Made by a program: the position numbers and the translations under genes
Assembly (NCBI GenBank): GCA_016711825.1
Contig: JADJSG010000004.1
Span: forward strand, 372,001 to 436,000
From: Bacteroidota bacterium
Lineage (GTDB): Bacteria > Bacteroidota > Bacteroidia > Chitinophagales > Chitinophagaceae
Direction of reading: 5' to 3'
DNA: 64,000 bases
The notes under the pieces: model-generated
What the model saw: only the letters and a program-made list of their open reading frames with translations
Told to the model about the DNA's origin: nothing
Databases searched by the model: none
Shown: positions 34,151 through 43,697 of the stretch, one piece after another
Numbering within the stretch: the first letter of the stretch is position 1
Layout of the letters: every line of letters starts with the position of its first letter

Positions 34151-36145
34151 ATGAAAAAGATTTTCCTGTATGTTGTTGCAATATTATGTGCATACAACAG
34201 CACTGCACAAGGCCTGCATGAAATAAAAATGGCTGATATGGCAAACCTCCCACTTGATACCTATGTTGAGGATATCAATGACAACGGCTTTATATGCGGG
34301 TACTACAATGCCGCTGCAAATAAGGGGTTTGTACTGAATCAGACTTGTGAAATCGTTGATATTGATGTTTCACTTGTGAATCCCAATATTACTCAAACAA
34401 AGGTTGTAGGTATTAATAATCAAAATACCATTGCTATTCATGGTATCACTAATGTGAATACGCAGGAAATGTTGAAAGGATATTATGATGCTCAAATAAG
34501 CTTATACAGCCTTTCTACAGTAGCCAACAATCAGCAAGCAAGCCTCGCAAAAACTACTAAAATGAATAACCTGAATGATTTCTGTGGTTGGTATCAGGGT
34601 GTAAATTCACGCTGGCTTTATATATGCCATGACAGCATTGTACCAGTGCCACCAGCATGGAAAGCAGATCGGTATATGGTTGGTCCTACCTATTACAATA
34701 CCATGACAGGTGGTATGAATGATAATAATATTGTAGTAGGGTATTATATTGACGGCAGTGATTATATTCCTTACTTATATGATGGACTCACCGGAACTTT
34801 TACGCTTATAAATACCGGTCTGGATATGAGAGTGCATGACATCAATAACGCGAATAAAATAGTTGGGGAGTATAAGCAAGGAAATAGTATCTGGATGGGA
34901 TTTTCTGCAGATGTGGATGTGTTAACCGGCCAATTAAGCAACTTTTTTTCCTTCAATGCTTTGTTTGAAGTAAATACAATCTCAAGCTATGCAAAAGGTA
35001 TCAATAATGCTGGAACTATTGTGGGTAGTTATGTACATCCTACATCTGGGCAATTTGTAGGTTTTGTGTATTTTCCTACGATAGCAGATTCTTTTGGCTT
35101 GCATAATTTTGATATGAATACCCATGTATGGACGCAAATAGAGAATGATGGTACCGGTGCGAAAACCATGTGGCCTCCTTCATTGTATGCTGGAATTGAT
35201 TATTACACACAAGACCCCTATGCCAATAACGGCATTCCGCTTATTGATACTTTTATTATGACTAAGTACCCCCATCTAGATAATCCCTTTTTCGTACCGC
35301 CACATTCCAGCCCTGAGTGGAGTGTATTTGGCAAATTAATTGACAGTGCCAGTATGGCGCTCAGCGGTGACCCCTATCTGCAACAGAAATACAAACTGAT
35401 ATATAAACACCGCTATTTTGATAGATATCATTCTTCTGTATTTGTAAGAGAATGGGCAGGAATGTGCTATGGTTTCACGAATGCAGTATTACGTAAGCAT
35501 TATACAAATAATACCTTTTCTACAGTTTATAATTTAAACCCCGGCGATCAGCTGTCTGCGATATCCAATGCAAGCAATGAAGCTATACGCTCTATCGAAT
35601 CAGAATTTGTAAAACAGCTTGATATTGATCATGCTTATTATTTCAATAAGTATAAGAACGCTGATGAAATCGATTTTTATCCTCATCAAGCGGGTCTGTA
35701 TTACCTAAAATGGCATTATAGCACTGACTTTAACAAGGCAAACCCCAGAGGGCTAAACTTGAGATCTGGTAATGCTGCCCATAGTGTAATGCCTTATAAA
35801 ATAAAATCTCCAAGGAAACTACCTTTCGATTATCCTGTCTTGAAATTTGACACTATATATGTTTATGAAAACAGTACGCCTTTAAATACCAATAAGAAAA
35901 TGTTTATTCATCCTGTTTTCCTGAATAGAGGTCCATCAGAGGGGGGAGACTCAGTTATTGCAGGCTATAATATGAAGCCATGCTTTTTTTTACCTGGCGT
36001 ACGAGATGCTGGCTTTATTAAAAATAAAATTATTACCAATTATAAAAAAGAACGCTCCTTCACTCCCGATAGCCTGTTGAGTTTTTCTACCCGGTCAAAC
36101 AATTATTATACGCTCACTACAGGCACCTGGATACGCAAAGCTTGA
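34151..36145 (+). CDS. Secreted HAF-repeat protein, N-terminal part of a frame-split T9SS gene
   Basis: A 664-residue frame with a signal peptide (MKKIFLYVVAILCAYNSTAQG). The first ~300 residues contain HAF-like repeats of the INNAGTIVGSYVHPTSGQFVG kind (others: INDNGFICGYY, MNDNNIVVGYYID, INNANKIVGEYKQ). The remainder (from ADSFGLHNFDM) is unassigned. It has no T9SS domain, but the next frame, starting 2 bp later, has one and lacks a signal peptide. Removing one G in CAAAGCTTGATATG (36137-36150) joins them as WIRKLDMSGYSQTAND, making about 967 aa. It is therefore probably one gene. The function is unknown. Confidence 0.75.
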   Translation: MKKIFLYVVAILCAYNSTAQGLHEIKMADMANLPLDTYVEDINDNGFICGYYNAAANKGFVLNQTCEIVDIDVSLVNPNITQTKVVGINNQNTIAIHGITNVNTQEMLKGYYDAQISLYSLSTVANNQQASLAKTTKMNNLNDFCGWYQGVNSRWLYICHDSIVPVPPAWKADRYMVGPTYYNTMTGGMNDNNIVVGYYIDGSDYIPYLYDGLTGTFTLINTGLDMRVHDINNANKIVGEYKQGNSIWMGFSADVDVLTGQLSNFFSFNALFEVNTISSYAKGINNAGTIVGSYVHPTSGQFVGFVYFPTIADSFGLHNFDMNTHVWTQIENDGTGAKTMWPPSLYAGIDYYTQDPYANNGIPLIDTFIMTKYPHLDNPFFVPPHSSPEWSVFGKLIDSASMALSGDPYLQQKYKLIYKHRYFDRYHSSVFVREWAGMCYGFTNAVLRKHYTNNTFSTVYNLNPGDQLSAISNASNEAIRSIESEFVKQLDIDHAYYFNKYKNADEIDFYPHQAGLYYLKWHYSTDFNKANPRGLNLRSGNAAHSVMPYKIKSPRKLPFDYPVLKFDTIYVYENSTPLNTNKKMFIHPVFLNRGPSEGGDSVIAGYNMKPCFFLPGVRDAGFIKNKIITNYKKERSFTPDSLLSFSTRSNNYYTLTTGTWIRKA

Positions 36146-36146
36146 T

Positions 36147-37052
36147 ATGAGTGGCTACTCGCAAACTGCCAATGATATTCAACCATTGCGGCTGATGGAT
36201 TCTTCCCGTCCTGATCCCATATTATTTGTTATAGACAGCAATACTTCTTTTCAATTAAATACAAGTAATTATACTGATTCTGTAATATCATGGAATCTCT
36301 CGTCCAATCATATGTCCATGGGTGTGAACCGAGAAGCGTTGCCCAATGAAAAAGATTACGCTACCGTAAATAAGAATTCAATTACATATGGAAATCCTGA
36401 TAATATTACTAAAGAGCTTTCATGTTACAGCATTTTTCATGATGATAACAAGGATAAAGCCTTTAATATTTTAACATCTAAACTAAAGATGAATTTTCAA
36501 GATTCAATTATTACCACGACTCATCAGAACTTCACTTATTCTATTCAAAAAGTTACAGGCGGTGCTACTACCTACGACCTTTGGATATATGCTGATAACG
36601 GCGATTCAATACTTCAGTTTATAGCTTCACAACTTCCGCTTGATGCGAATACAACTCACACCATAGATCCATTTTATTTTAATGGTACTGCGTTACAAAC
36701 GGTCGTGTATGTAGACAATGGCAATAATGGTACGTTGGAAGACACCTTGTTTATTGCCTCTGTACCTTTAGGGCAAACTATAGTGAATAGTGTGGTAAAG
36801 AATATTTTTATTTACCCTAATCCAGTGGAAGATTTTGTTTTCATAAAAAGTACATCTGATGTGAATATGAAGATGGACATTACTCTTTCTGATTTGCAAG
36901 GCCGAAAGGTATTTAACTCTTCTTTCTATCAAGACAAAGGCATTCAAAGTAAGTCAATCGATCTCCGTACTATTGCCTCAGGTACTTATATTTTGACTTT
37001 ATATGATGACAAAGGCAGTGTTGTACATACTCAAAAAATAAGGAAGCAGTAA
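36147..37052 (+). CDS. T9SS-sorted C-terminal part of the split gene
   Basis: A 301-residue frame without a signal peptide, ending in a type A T9SS sorting domain (IFIYPNPVEDFVFIKS ... DLQGRKVFNSSF ... IASGTYILTLYDDKG). A T9SS domain without a signal peptide is not functional by itself, which supports its being the C-terminus of the upstream frame. The middle contains Thr/Asp-rich beta structure with no known motif. Confidence 0.72.
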   Translation: MSGYSQTANDIQPLRLMDSSRPDPILFVIDSNTSFQLNTSNYTDSVISWNLSSNHMSMGVNREALPNEKDYATVNKNSITYGNPDNITKELSCYSIFHDDNKDKAFNILTSKLKMNFQDSIITTTHQNFTYSIQKVTGGATTYDLWIYADNGDSILQFIASQLPLDANTTHTIDPFYFNGTALQTVVYVDNGNNGTLEDTLFIASVPLGQTIVNSVVKNIFIYPNPVEDFVFIKSTSDVNMKMDITLSDLQGRKVFNSSFYQDKGIQSKSIDLRTIASGTYILTLYDDKGSVVHTQKIRKQ

Positions 37053-37197
37053 ATATGGTTTATCAGCAAATTTAGATTATCAGAATAACGAGCATTTTCA
37101 ATGTCGAATCGAAGGAAAAGAATTTGCTTCGAAGGATGTGATATTTAGGAATAATACGAGTGAAAAGTATTTGGGTGCAACGAGTTTCAGTAGTTGT

Positions 37198-37232
37198 AAA
37201 CTTTTCCAAAGTTTCGAACTTTGGAAAAGTTT
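37198..37232. terminator. Perfect 16-bp hairpin between convergent genes
   Basis: AAACTTTTCCAAAGTT and its reverse complement are separated by the 3-base loop TCG. It lies between the T9SS gene and the convergent hydrolase remnant, so it may serve as a bidirectional terminator, although no long T tract follows. Confidence 0.5.
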
Positions 37233-37269
37233 GAAACATCGAACAGTTTGAAACAGCTTATATTATCTG

Positions 37270-37626
37270 TTATTTTCCCCAGTTTTTCATCGCTTTCAAA
37301 AATTCATTTTGCTGATCGATAAATACATTGTGTGAGCAGTTGTCAAAATACAACAAATTGCCTTCACCTAAGAGTTGTGTAAGTTTTCCAATCTGAGTTA
37401 CTGAATAGAGTCCATCCTCTTTTCCGTAGAGCCCGTAAACGTTAATTTTTTTCGATCGTAAATCCTGAATCCCCTGTCTTAAATTCATCATTGTATACTG
37501 TTCATGTTCCCAAAATCCTTTAGGTCCTTCAAAAGTCATTTGCGCTGCATATTTCACAAGCGTTGTATCTGTTCTAAATAATCCATAAAGGGTTTTTGCC
37601 TCATCACTTATTTTTTTTGGGGTATA
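37270..37626 (-). pseudogene. 3' remnant of an alpha/beta hydrolase gene
   Basis: About 119 residues closely match the C-terminal part of the hydrolase at 12328-13257, from FYTPKK through FEGPKGFWE, GLYGKEDGLY and LLYFDNCSHNVFIDQQ to the end. The homology stops exactly where the dispersed element (37625-37861) begins, so the 5' part, including the nucleophile Ser, was removed. The open frame formally continues into the repeat up to 37686 (MPIANRKHNAYEGRA), which is not hydrolase. It is very likely inactive. Confidence 0.85.
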
Positions 37627-37861
37627 AAACACACTCTTCGAAGCTCTGCCTTCGTAAGCATTATGTTTCCTGTTTGCTATAGGCAAGTTGATAGGTTTTA
37701 CCTATTTTACTAAAACATGAAATCAACTACACCTCTCTTGTGTGAGATTTTTTTCGGTGCGTATTTCCTTAATGCGCAAACCAATTGTTGTCTGAATATT
37801 CATAGTACAATACTAAAGCATGTGACTTAAAGTACATTTGCTTTTAAGTCACTATGCATAA
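37625..37861 (+). repeat. Composite dispersed element, long copy 2
   Basis: Same structure as 33545-33782. It carries one extra base in the first REP hairpin (GAAGCTCTGCC) and a few substitutions. It truncates the hydrolase remnant. Confidence 0.85.
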
Positions 37862-38301
37862 TGCCGATTGTAAATCTGTAATAGTCCAATGTCGGCTATG
37901 GCCTCATTGTTCTTAACACATTTATCATCGGCATTTACAATTGTAAAATTCTAAAAATGTTTTGACTATTTTAGAATTACAATTTGTATAACTTGTATTT
38001 AATCCCAATAGCCCTTCCAATACTAATACAGTTATTACCACAAGCGTATTACTGAGTATCAAACAGGATGAGCTTAAAGTGCTTTGAACTCATTACACGA
38101 TGCCTACCTTTGCCACTTATCACCCGAATATGTTCAAATACTCATTCAGTGCTACCAGCTACTAAGTGACAGATAAAACCCCTTAAACATTCCCTTAAGT
38201 TTAATGCGTATTCACTTATCTTTTTAAATATTAGTAAAATACATTCAACACAAATCAACCAACAGTATTTATTCAAAAATTAATTTCTCAATAATCATCC
38301 T
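37862..38301. other. Intergenic region, no gene seen
   Basis: 440 AT-rich bases upstream of the S74 surface protein. A long inverted pair TGCCGAT (37862-37868) / ATCGGCA (37927-37933) is present. No promoter consensus of good quality was found. Confidence 0.4.
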
Positions 38302-40683
38302 ATGAAACAATCATTCAAAAAATTATCGGCCTTCCTGATCGCATTGACCATCAGCAGTATGTTGTATGCACAAGCTCCCCAAAAATTTAATTACCAGGGC
38401 ATTGCCCGTGATCTGAACGGGAGCCCAATAGTGCAGCAACGTATGACTTTGAAACTTACGATATTACCCACTGCAGATGCAAGCTCTGGCGAATACGAAG
38501 AAATTCAAACGGTGAGTACCAACGAGTTTGGTCTCTATTCCCTGCAAATTGGCAATGGCACAGCTATTACAGGTGAAATGAAAGCGATTAAATGGGAAAC
38601 AGGTAATAAGTATATCAAAATAGCGATTGACCCTCTTGGGGGTCATGATTTTGTAGATGCTGGTACAAATCAATTGTTGAGTGTACCCTACGCCCTTTAT
38701 GCTGATAAATCAGGCATGGCACAAACGACTGCAAATAATACCCGGGCAGGCTCTGTAAGCACCTCCGCAGCAGGTACAGGTTCCGTAAATTTTTTGACAA
38801 AATTCACTGCACCCAATACCATATACAATTCTCAATTGTTTGATAATGGAACCAATATCGGTATCGGTACAACCTCCCCTCAAGGCAAACTTCATATTTT
38901 TACCAATACAGGCAATCAGGAACATATTCGTATGCAGAATACAAATCCAAACGGTTTTGGAAAATTTATTATGTATAATGATGTATTAAATAATTATGCA
39001 AATTTCACAAAATATGGCAGTACTTACCCAGGTGGATATGCTGGCATTGCTACTCAATTTCCTTTTGCCAATTTATTTGCCTTTGGCAATAATAATGGTC
39101 CTTCGCTCTTTTCAAATTCCGGAAATGTGGGTATTAATATTGTAAAAAATGGGAATTCAAATTTGAAATTTTTTGTTGATTATAATACACTCAGACTGGG
39201 TTTAGGAGGCAATGCCACCCCTGCTGCAAAAATTCATTTCAACACATCGAGCAACAACGATACCGTAAAATTTACCAATTCAAGCACGGGTCATTTAGTG
39301 GCTGATGGTAGCGAATTAAGAATAGAGGGTGTCAATACAAGTTTGGTGAACAGAGAAAATGGATTCATTGCATTCGGTACTAACAATGCGGAAAGAATGC
39401 GCATAACAAATACCGGGCGGGTAGGCATAGGCACTACAAATCCTAGTGCCCGATTGCATGTTGCTGATAGCAGTGTCGTTTTTACCGGTCCAGCCTCACT
39501 TCCAGTCATTCCATCGATGCCGCCCCTTAGTGGAGCAGGTACAAGAATGATGTGGTATGCTGATAAAGCAGCCTTTAGAGTCGGTTCAGTGTCAGGCAAT
39601 CAATGGGATAAAGATAGCATTGGTAACTGGTCAGTAGCTATGGGTGAAAATTCTAAAGCCTTAGGGCATTGGTCATTAGCTTTAGGGCTGAATGCGAACT
39701 CCCGAACAGACGGATGTATTTCAATAGGTGCAGGGAGTTATTCATCGGGAATTTCACCTTCTGTTGCCATAGGCCTGAATGCAGTTGCTAATAATGAAAA
39801 TACTCTTTCAATAGGAAACGACAATATTGCATCAGGTGCCTATTCTATTGCTATAGGCGCCGGAAATAGAACTACGGGCTGGGGGTCTTTTGCGTATGGC
39901 ATGGGAAATCATACAACGGGGGATGGATCCATGGCTTTTGGTGTGAATACAAAAAGCAATGGGGTTGCATCCACATCGTTTTCGCGTGAAACAATAGCCA
40001 ATGGGGATTTTTCAAGCACGCTCGGCGCCTTTACCCAAGCAAATGGTTATGGATCAACTGTAATTGGCATTAGAAACGATTCTATTGTAAGTGCACAAAC
40101 AAGCTTTGGCCCTTCCACACCTTTGTTTATCATAGGAAATGGGAATCCCTTTGGACAAAATAATTTTAGAAGTAACGCACTTGTCGTTCGCTATGATGGC
40201 AGAATGGGCTTGGGCACTAACTTCCCCAATGGTCAGTTTGAATTAAGTCTTGATGAAGGTCGTAAACCAGCGACCAGCACATGGACAATTACTTCTGATG
40301 AAAGACTCAAAGTGATAGAAGGTAATTACACAAAAGGTCTGCATGAAATTCTTCAACTGAATCCAATCAATTACCATTACAAAAACGTGGAAGGACGCAG
40401 CTTCACCAATAAAGTACTTGAGAAACAACAAGTAGGATTTAGTGCCCAGGCTGTGCAGCAAATTTTCCCTGATGCTGTGGGTAAAGATGACGATGGCTAT
40501 TTAAACCTTAATTTACATCCAATTTTAGTCGCACAAATTAATGCCATTAAAGAACAACAAACACAAATAGAAACGCAAAGAATTCAAAATATTGACCTTC
40601 AAAATCAAATTGATTTGTTGAAAAAACAAAATGAATTATTAAACAATCGGCTTGAAAAGCTTGAGTCGTTAATTAAAAAGTAA
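38302..40683 (+). CDS. Surface protein with YadA-like head repeats and S74 chaperone domain
   Basis: A 793-residue protein. A signal peptide (ISSMLYAQ) precedes a conserved N-terminal region (QKFNYQGIARDLNGSPI ... TNEFGLYSLQIGNG). The centre has several VGIGTTNPSARLHVADSS-type repeats. Residues ~440-600 show YadA-head-like units (SVAMGENSKALG, SIAIGAGNRTTG). The C-terminus is an intramolecular chaperone of the endosialidase/peptidase S74 type (TSDERLKVIEGNY ... VGFSAQAVQQIFPDAV) with a coiled-coil tail. Such proteins trimerise into fibres and may self-cleave. A paralogue lies at 51526-54237. It is probably a surface fibre; the ligand is unknown. Confidence 0.88.
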   Translation: MKQSFKKLSAFLIALTISSMLYAQAPQKFNYQGIARDLNGSPIVQQRMTLKLTILPTADASSGEYEEIQTVSTNEFGLYSLQIGNGTAITGEMKAIKWETGNKYIKIAIDPLGGHDFVDAGTNQLLSVPYALYADKSGMAQTTANNTRAGSVSTSAAGTGSVNFLTKFTAPNTIYNSQLFDNGTNIGIGTTSPQGKLHIFTNTGNQEHIRMQNTNPNGFGKFIMYNDVLNNYANFTKYGSTYPGGYAGIATQFPFANLFAFGNNNGPSLFSNSGNVGINIVKNGNSNLKFFVDYNTLRLGLGGNATPAAKIHFNTSSNNDTVKFTNSSTGHLVADGSELRIEGVNTSLVNRENGFIAFGTNNAERMRITNTGRVGIGTTNPSARLHVADSSVVFTGPASLPVIPSMPPLSGAGTRMMWYADKAAFRVGSVSGNQWDKDSIGNWSVAMGENSKALGHWSLALGLNANSRTDGCISIGAGSYSSGISPSVAIGLNAVANNENTLSIGNDNIASGAYSIAIGAGNRTTGWGSFAYGMGNHTTGDGSMAFGVNTKSNGVASTSFSRETIANGDFSSTLGAFTQANGYGSTVIGIRNDSIVSAQTSFGPSTPLFIIGNGNPFGQNNFRSNALVVRYDGRMGLGTNFPNGQFELSLDEGRKPATSTWTITSDERLKVIEGNYTKGLHEILQLNPINYHYKNVEGRSFTNKVLEKQQVGFSAQAVQQIFPDAVGKDDDGYLNLNLHPILVAQINAIKEQQTQIETQRIQNIDLQNQIDLLKKQNELLNNRLEKLESLIKK

Positions 40684-40728
40684 TAAGTATGAAATGACAT
40701 ACTTGTACCATTTCAGCTAGTTATTTAA

Positions 40729-41100
40729 TTATTTTATAAAAATAATATCAACTTCTTTGATGTGTTGAAAATCTGCATCCATAGTAAGCAAGGGTAAATT
40801 ATAGAAACCAGCTGTTGCTAATATTATCGCATCTGGCGTTTTTCTAATTATTTTATTTCTTCTATACATCGAAGCTAACATTTTTATTTCTTCAGTAAGT
40901 ATATCATACTTTGTAAAATTATTTAATAATTTTTTCAATGTATTTAACTCTGATTTACTTAGTTGAGGGTTACTCATTAATTCAATTTCTGTAATAAACG
41001 AAATGCCAATCTCATATCCATCGATGAATGCAGCAATTCGTTCATTTCCGCTTAATAGCTCAATTAAAATATTTGTGTCTACTAATATTCTACCATTCAT
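40729..41100 (-). CDS. PIN-domain toxin (VapC-like)
   Basis: A 123-residue PIN protein: RILVDTNILIELLSGN (Asp8), ISFITEIELMS, IRKTPDAIILATAGFYNLPLLTMDADF. This is the standard VapC layout with four acidic residues. Its start overlaps the preceding small antitoxin gene by 11 bp. It is predicted to be an RNA-cleaving toxin. Confidence 0.88.
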   Translation of the reverse strand: MNGRILVDTNILIELLSGNERIAAFIDGYEIGISFITEIELMSNPQLSKSELNTLKKLLNNFTKYDILTEEIKMLASMYRRNKIIRKTPDAIILATAGFYNLPLLTMDADFQHIKEVDIIFIK

Positions 41101-41254
41101 CTCTCATCATTTTTTGATATTCAACACCACTTATTCCCCATTTTTTTATTTTTCCTAAAAACTGATATGGGTCAAATCGTTTCCTTTTTTGAAGCGCATT
41201 AATTTTTTCCTTTGCCTTTTTGATAGTCATTTTTTTATCCAATACTATTGTCAT
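41090..41254 (-). CDS. Small antitoxin gene upstream of the PIN toxin
   Basis: A short frame of 54 residues starting MTIVLDKKMTIKKAKEKINA and ending KMMRDEW. It is basic at the N-terminus and has the KIKKWGISGVEYQKMMRDEW tail typical of small Bacteroidota antitoxins that pair with PIN toxins. It overlaps the toxin start (41100) by 11 bp, implying coupled translation. Confidence 0.7.
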   Translation of the reverse strand: MTIVLDKKMTIKKAKEKINALQKRKRFDPYQFLGKIKKWGISGVEYQKMMRDEW

Positions 41255-41475
41255 TGCATGGTATTTTTATCAAAATTAAACATTCTATCTCATAAAATAG
41301 AATCCCATTTTTATTAAATCAAAGAATAGATTTGATATTAAACTCACTTCGAAAGCTGTGGCTAATCACTTCGAAGGTGCAAACTCAGGGGATAGGAGTT
41401 TTTCTTCCAAAAAAATTAAACATTTTTTTATTAATCAATACTAAATCATCAATATCTTCGTTAAATAAAAAAATC

Positions 41476-41892
41476 ATGCAAATGAAAACGATTCTTTTAT
41501 CATTGCTAGTGGCCATAGGCTTACTCACATCTTGTCAAAAACAAGACCTCACCCAAACCCGTGTAGGATTTTATGTATTAAATCCAACCTATACTCCAAT
41601 TGATGAAGGTGATGACTATGATCTCTATATCGATCAACAATTGAGTGGCAAATTGCAGGTTTCTGCAATCGAAACCAACGATAGTACACTCATGAATTTT
41701 CATACCCTGGATGCCAAAAGACATGAGATACAAGTAAAGCAGGGAAACACCCTTGTGAGCGCTACCTATCTTCAAATAGGCAAATGCCAAACAAAATCCG
41801 GCACTTCACTGCAAATAGGAAATTATAAAAATGGTTTTACCTATAAAAACCTGACAAATATGAGCTATGCCACCTATGGCATTCATCAGTAG
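41476..41892 (+). CDS. Small lipoprotein, unknown function
   Basis: A 138-residue lipoprotein beginning MQMKTILLSLLVAIGLLTSCQKQ, with the lipobox Cys near residue 20. The long open frame upstream (48 codons) is not part of the gene. A TATCTTCG sequence at 41453-41460 is one mismatch from a -7 box. The body (DDYDLYIDQQLSGKLQVS ... NTLVSATYLQIG) suggests a small beta-sandwich; no family is recognised. Confidence 0.7.
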   Translation: MQMKTILLSLLVAIGLLTSCQKQDLTQTRVGFYVLNPTYTPIDEGDDYDLYIDQQLSGKLQVSAIETNDSTLMNFHTLDAKRHEIQVKQGNTLVSATYLQIGKCQTKSGTSLQIGNYKNGFTYKNLTNMSYATYGIHQ

Positions 41893-41913
41893 TGAATGGG
41901 TGTAAATAGGAGA

Positions 41914-42576
41914 ACTTACGCTCTTTGAAGGCTGCGCCTTCGTAAGTTTTATGTTCTTGATAGGTTTTACCTATCATTTAAAATAAAAAATCAATATCTA
42001 TTATACCATTATCATTTACCTAATTACGGGCACTTCTCTAAATATAATGGGTTGGATCTATCACAAGACCTGCTGCCGGCGAACAGCTGAAATTTAAAAA
42101 CAAGACGAGTTTCATCATTAGGGTAATCAACCCTAACACTTACGCTCTTCGAAGGCTGCGCCTTCGTAAGTTTTATGTTCTTGATAGGTTTTACCTATCA
42201 TTTAAAATAAAAAATCAATATGTATTATACCATTATCATTTACCTAATTAGGGCACTTCTATAAACATAACGGGTTGGAACTATCACAAGACCTACATCC
42301 AGCAAACAGCTGAAATTTAAAAACAAGACGAACTTCATCATTAGGGTAATCAACCCTAACACTTACGCTCTTCGAAGGCTGCGCCTTCGTAAGTTTTATG
42401 TTCTTGATAGGTTTTACCTATCATTTAAAATAAAAAATCAATATGTATTATACCATTGTCAATAACCTAATTAAGGCACTTCTCTAAACATAATGGGTTG
42501 GATCTATCACAAGACCTACTTCCAGCAAACAGCTGAAATTTAAAAACAAGACGAGTTTCATCATTAGGGTAATCAA
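41914..42576 (+). repeat. Three tandem ~223-bp repeats containing REP hairpins and a decayed RAYT 3' end
   Basis: Units start at 41914, 42138 and 42361. Each has the CGAAGGC-TGC-GCCTTCG hairpin, the GATAGGT-TTT-ACCTATC hairpin, then a minus-strand remnant that reads AGLVIDPTHYI ... NGIIDIDFLF with stops, matching the C-terminus of the transposase at 44682-45248. The last third of each unit is of unknown origin. The whole gene-free stretch 41893-42588 is filled by this array. Confidence 0.88.
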
Positions 42577-42588
42577 TACTCCCCCCCT

Positions 42589-43434
42589 TTAATGACTATT
42601 GATAAAATCATTAAAAGCTGTGATAGCTATAGGGCTTGTAAACAAGGATGCATGTTCGCCATTGGCGATTTCTACAAATTGACTGTTTTGACAATTGACA
42701 CAATTCATAACATCCTGCTTAAATGTGGGCCATGAATACATCTGAATAGGCGAATCATTTAAGCCTTGTACAAATAGAATATCAGACTTAAAGCCAGTGG
42801 TAAAATTGAGTAGGGAGCGTTGCATATACGCCGTGGGATTGACACTGGTAGTGCCATATACATTTTTTAACTTGGTACAGGTAGCACCAGATTGTATTTG
42901 TCCACTCTCTTCGAGTTGACACCTATATACAAGGTTTAATGGGCCCGGCGCATTGGCAATGACGCCATTTGTAGGGTGCATGGTATTTAAGCGTGTTACT
43001 AAATAACCGCCTTGAGAGTGTCCCGCTAAAAAAACTTTTTTTACCGTGATGTTTAATTCTTCATTTGCCTTGTTTTTAACCCATAACAAAGCCGCTTCAG
43101 CTTGTACAATATTGTCGCCTAAGAGTAAATTTTCGCCTGGGTATGCTACACTTACAATCATCATATCGTCACGGTTTAAAATCTCCTTAAAATTATCCAA
43201 GATATTGTTGGCTGCCGTTATAATATTGCTATCATAGAGTACCGTACCATGAAAGACAATCAACACATCAACTTCTTTTAAAGCAGGCTTGTCAATCACC
43301 ACATCTACTTGTATATTGTTATAGGTGATGTTTTTGGTACCACTAAAAGCTGTCGGTGGCTCATCGGATAGTGTTGTTGGAGTCCCTTTTTCACAAGAGA
43401 TGAAGAATAAAACGAAGATAATGAGTAAGCGCAT
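42589..43434 (-). CDS. Alpha/beta hydrolase lipoprotein
   Basis: A 281-residue protein: lipoprotein signal MRLLIIFVLFFISCEKG (Cys14), oxyanion-hole region VLIVFHGTVLYDS, nucleophile elbow VFLAGHSQGGYLV, and a late His in ANGEHASLF. It is a serine hydrolase of the esterase/peptidase type attached to a membrane and facing the periplasm or outside. The substrate is unknown. The tandem REP array starts 13 bp after its stop codon. Confidence 0.82.
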   Translation of the reverse strand: MRLLIIFVLFFISCEKGTPTTLSDEPPTAFSGTKNITYNNIQVDVVIDKPALKEVDVLIVFHGTVLYDSNIITAANNILDNFKEILNRDDMMIVSVAYPGENLLLGDNIVQAEAALLWVKNKANEELNITVKKVFLAGHSQGGYLVTRLNTMHPTNGVIANAPGPLNLVYRCQLEESGQIQSGATCTKLKNVYGTTSVNPTAYMQRSLLNFTTGFKSDILFVQGLNDSPIQMYSWPTFKQDVMNCVNCQNSQFVEIANGEHASLFTSPIAITAFNDFINSH

Positions 43435-43589
43435 GGTGTAGAATTCAAAATGGTTTTGACTGTAACGATTAAATAAGTTTAATGCCTCTGTTTTTTATAT
43501 TATAAGTCGATGATGCATTAGTTTGTGTTGTAAATATACAAAAGCAATGGTTTTAATGAATATAATTACCCCAGCTTGGAAAAATAGAA

Positions 43590-43655
43590 GCGTGAGGTGG
43601 GCTCAGCCAAAGGCTATGAAGAACATAAAGCATTCAAAGGTGCAGCCTTCGATGA
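43590..43655 (-). repeat. Degenerate REP element
   Basis: AGCCAAAGGCTATGAAGAACATAAAGCATTCAAAGGTGCAGCCTTCGA: same order as the right-hand REP array (45.3-46.1 kb) but with a decayed second palindrome. It is followed by TTTCTAC heptamer repeats (43666-43705). Confidence 0.65.
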
Positions 43656-43660
43656 TTGAC

Positions 43661-43696
<36 letters not shown>

Positions 43697-43697
43697 A

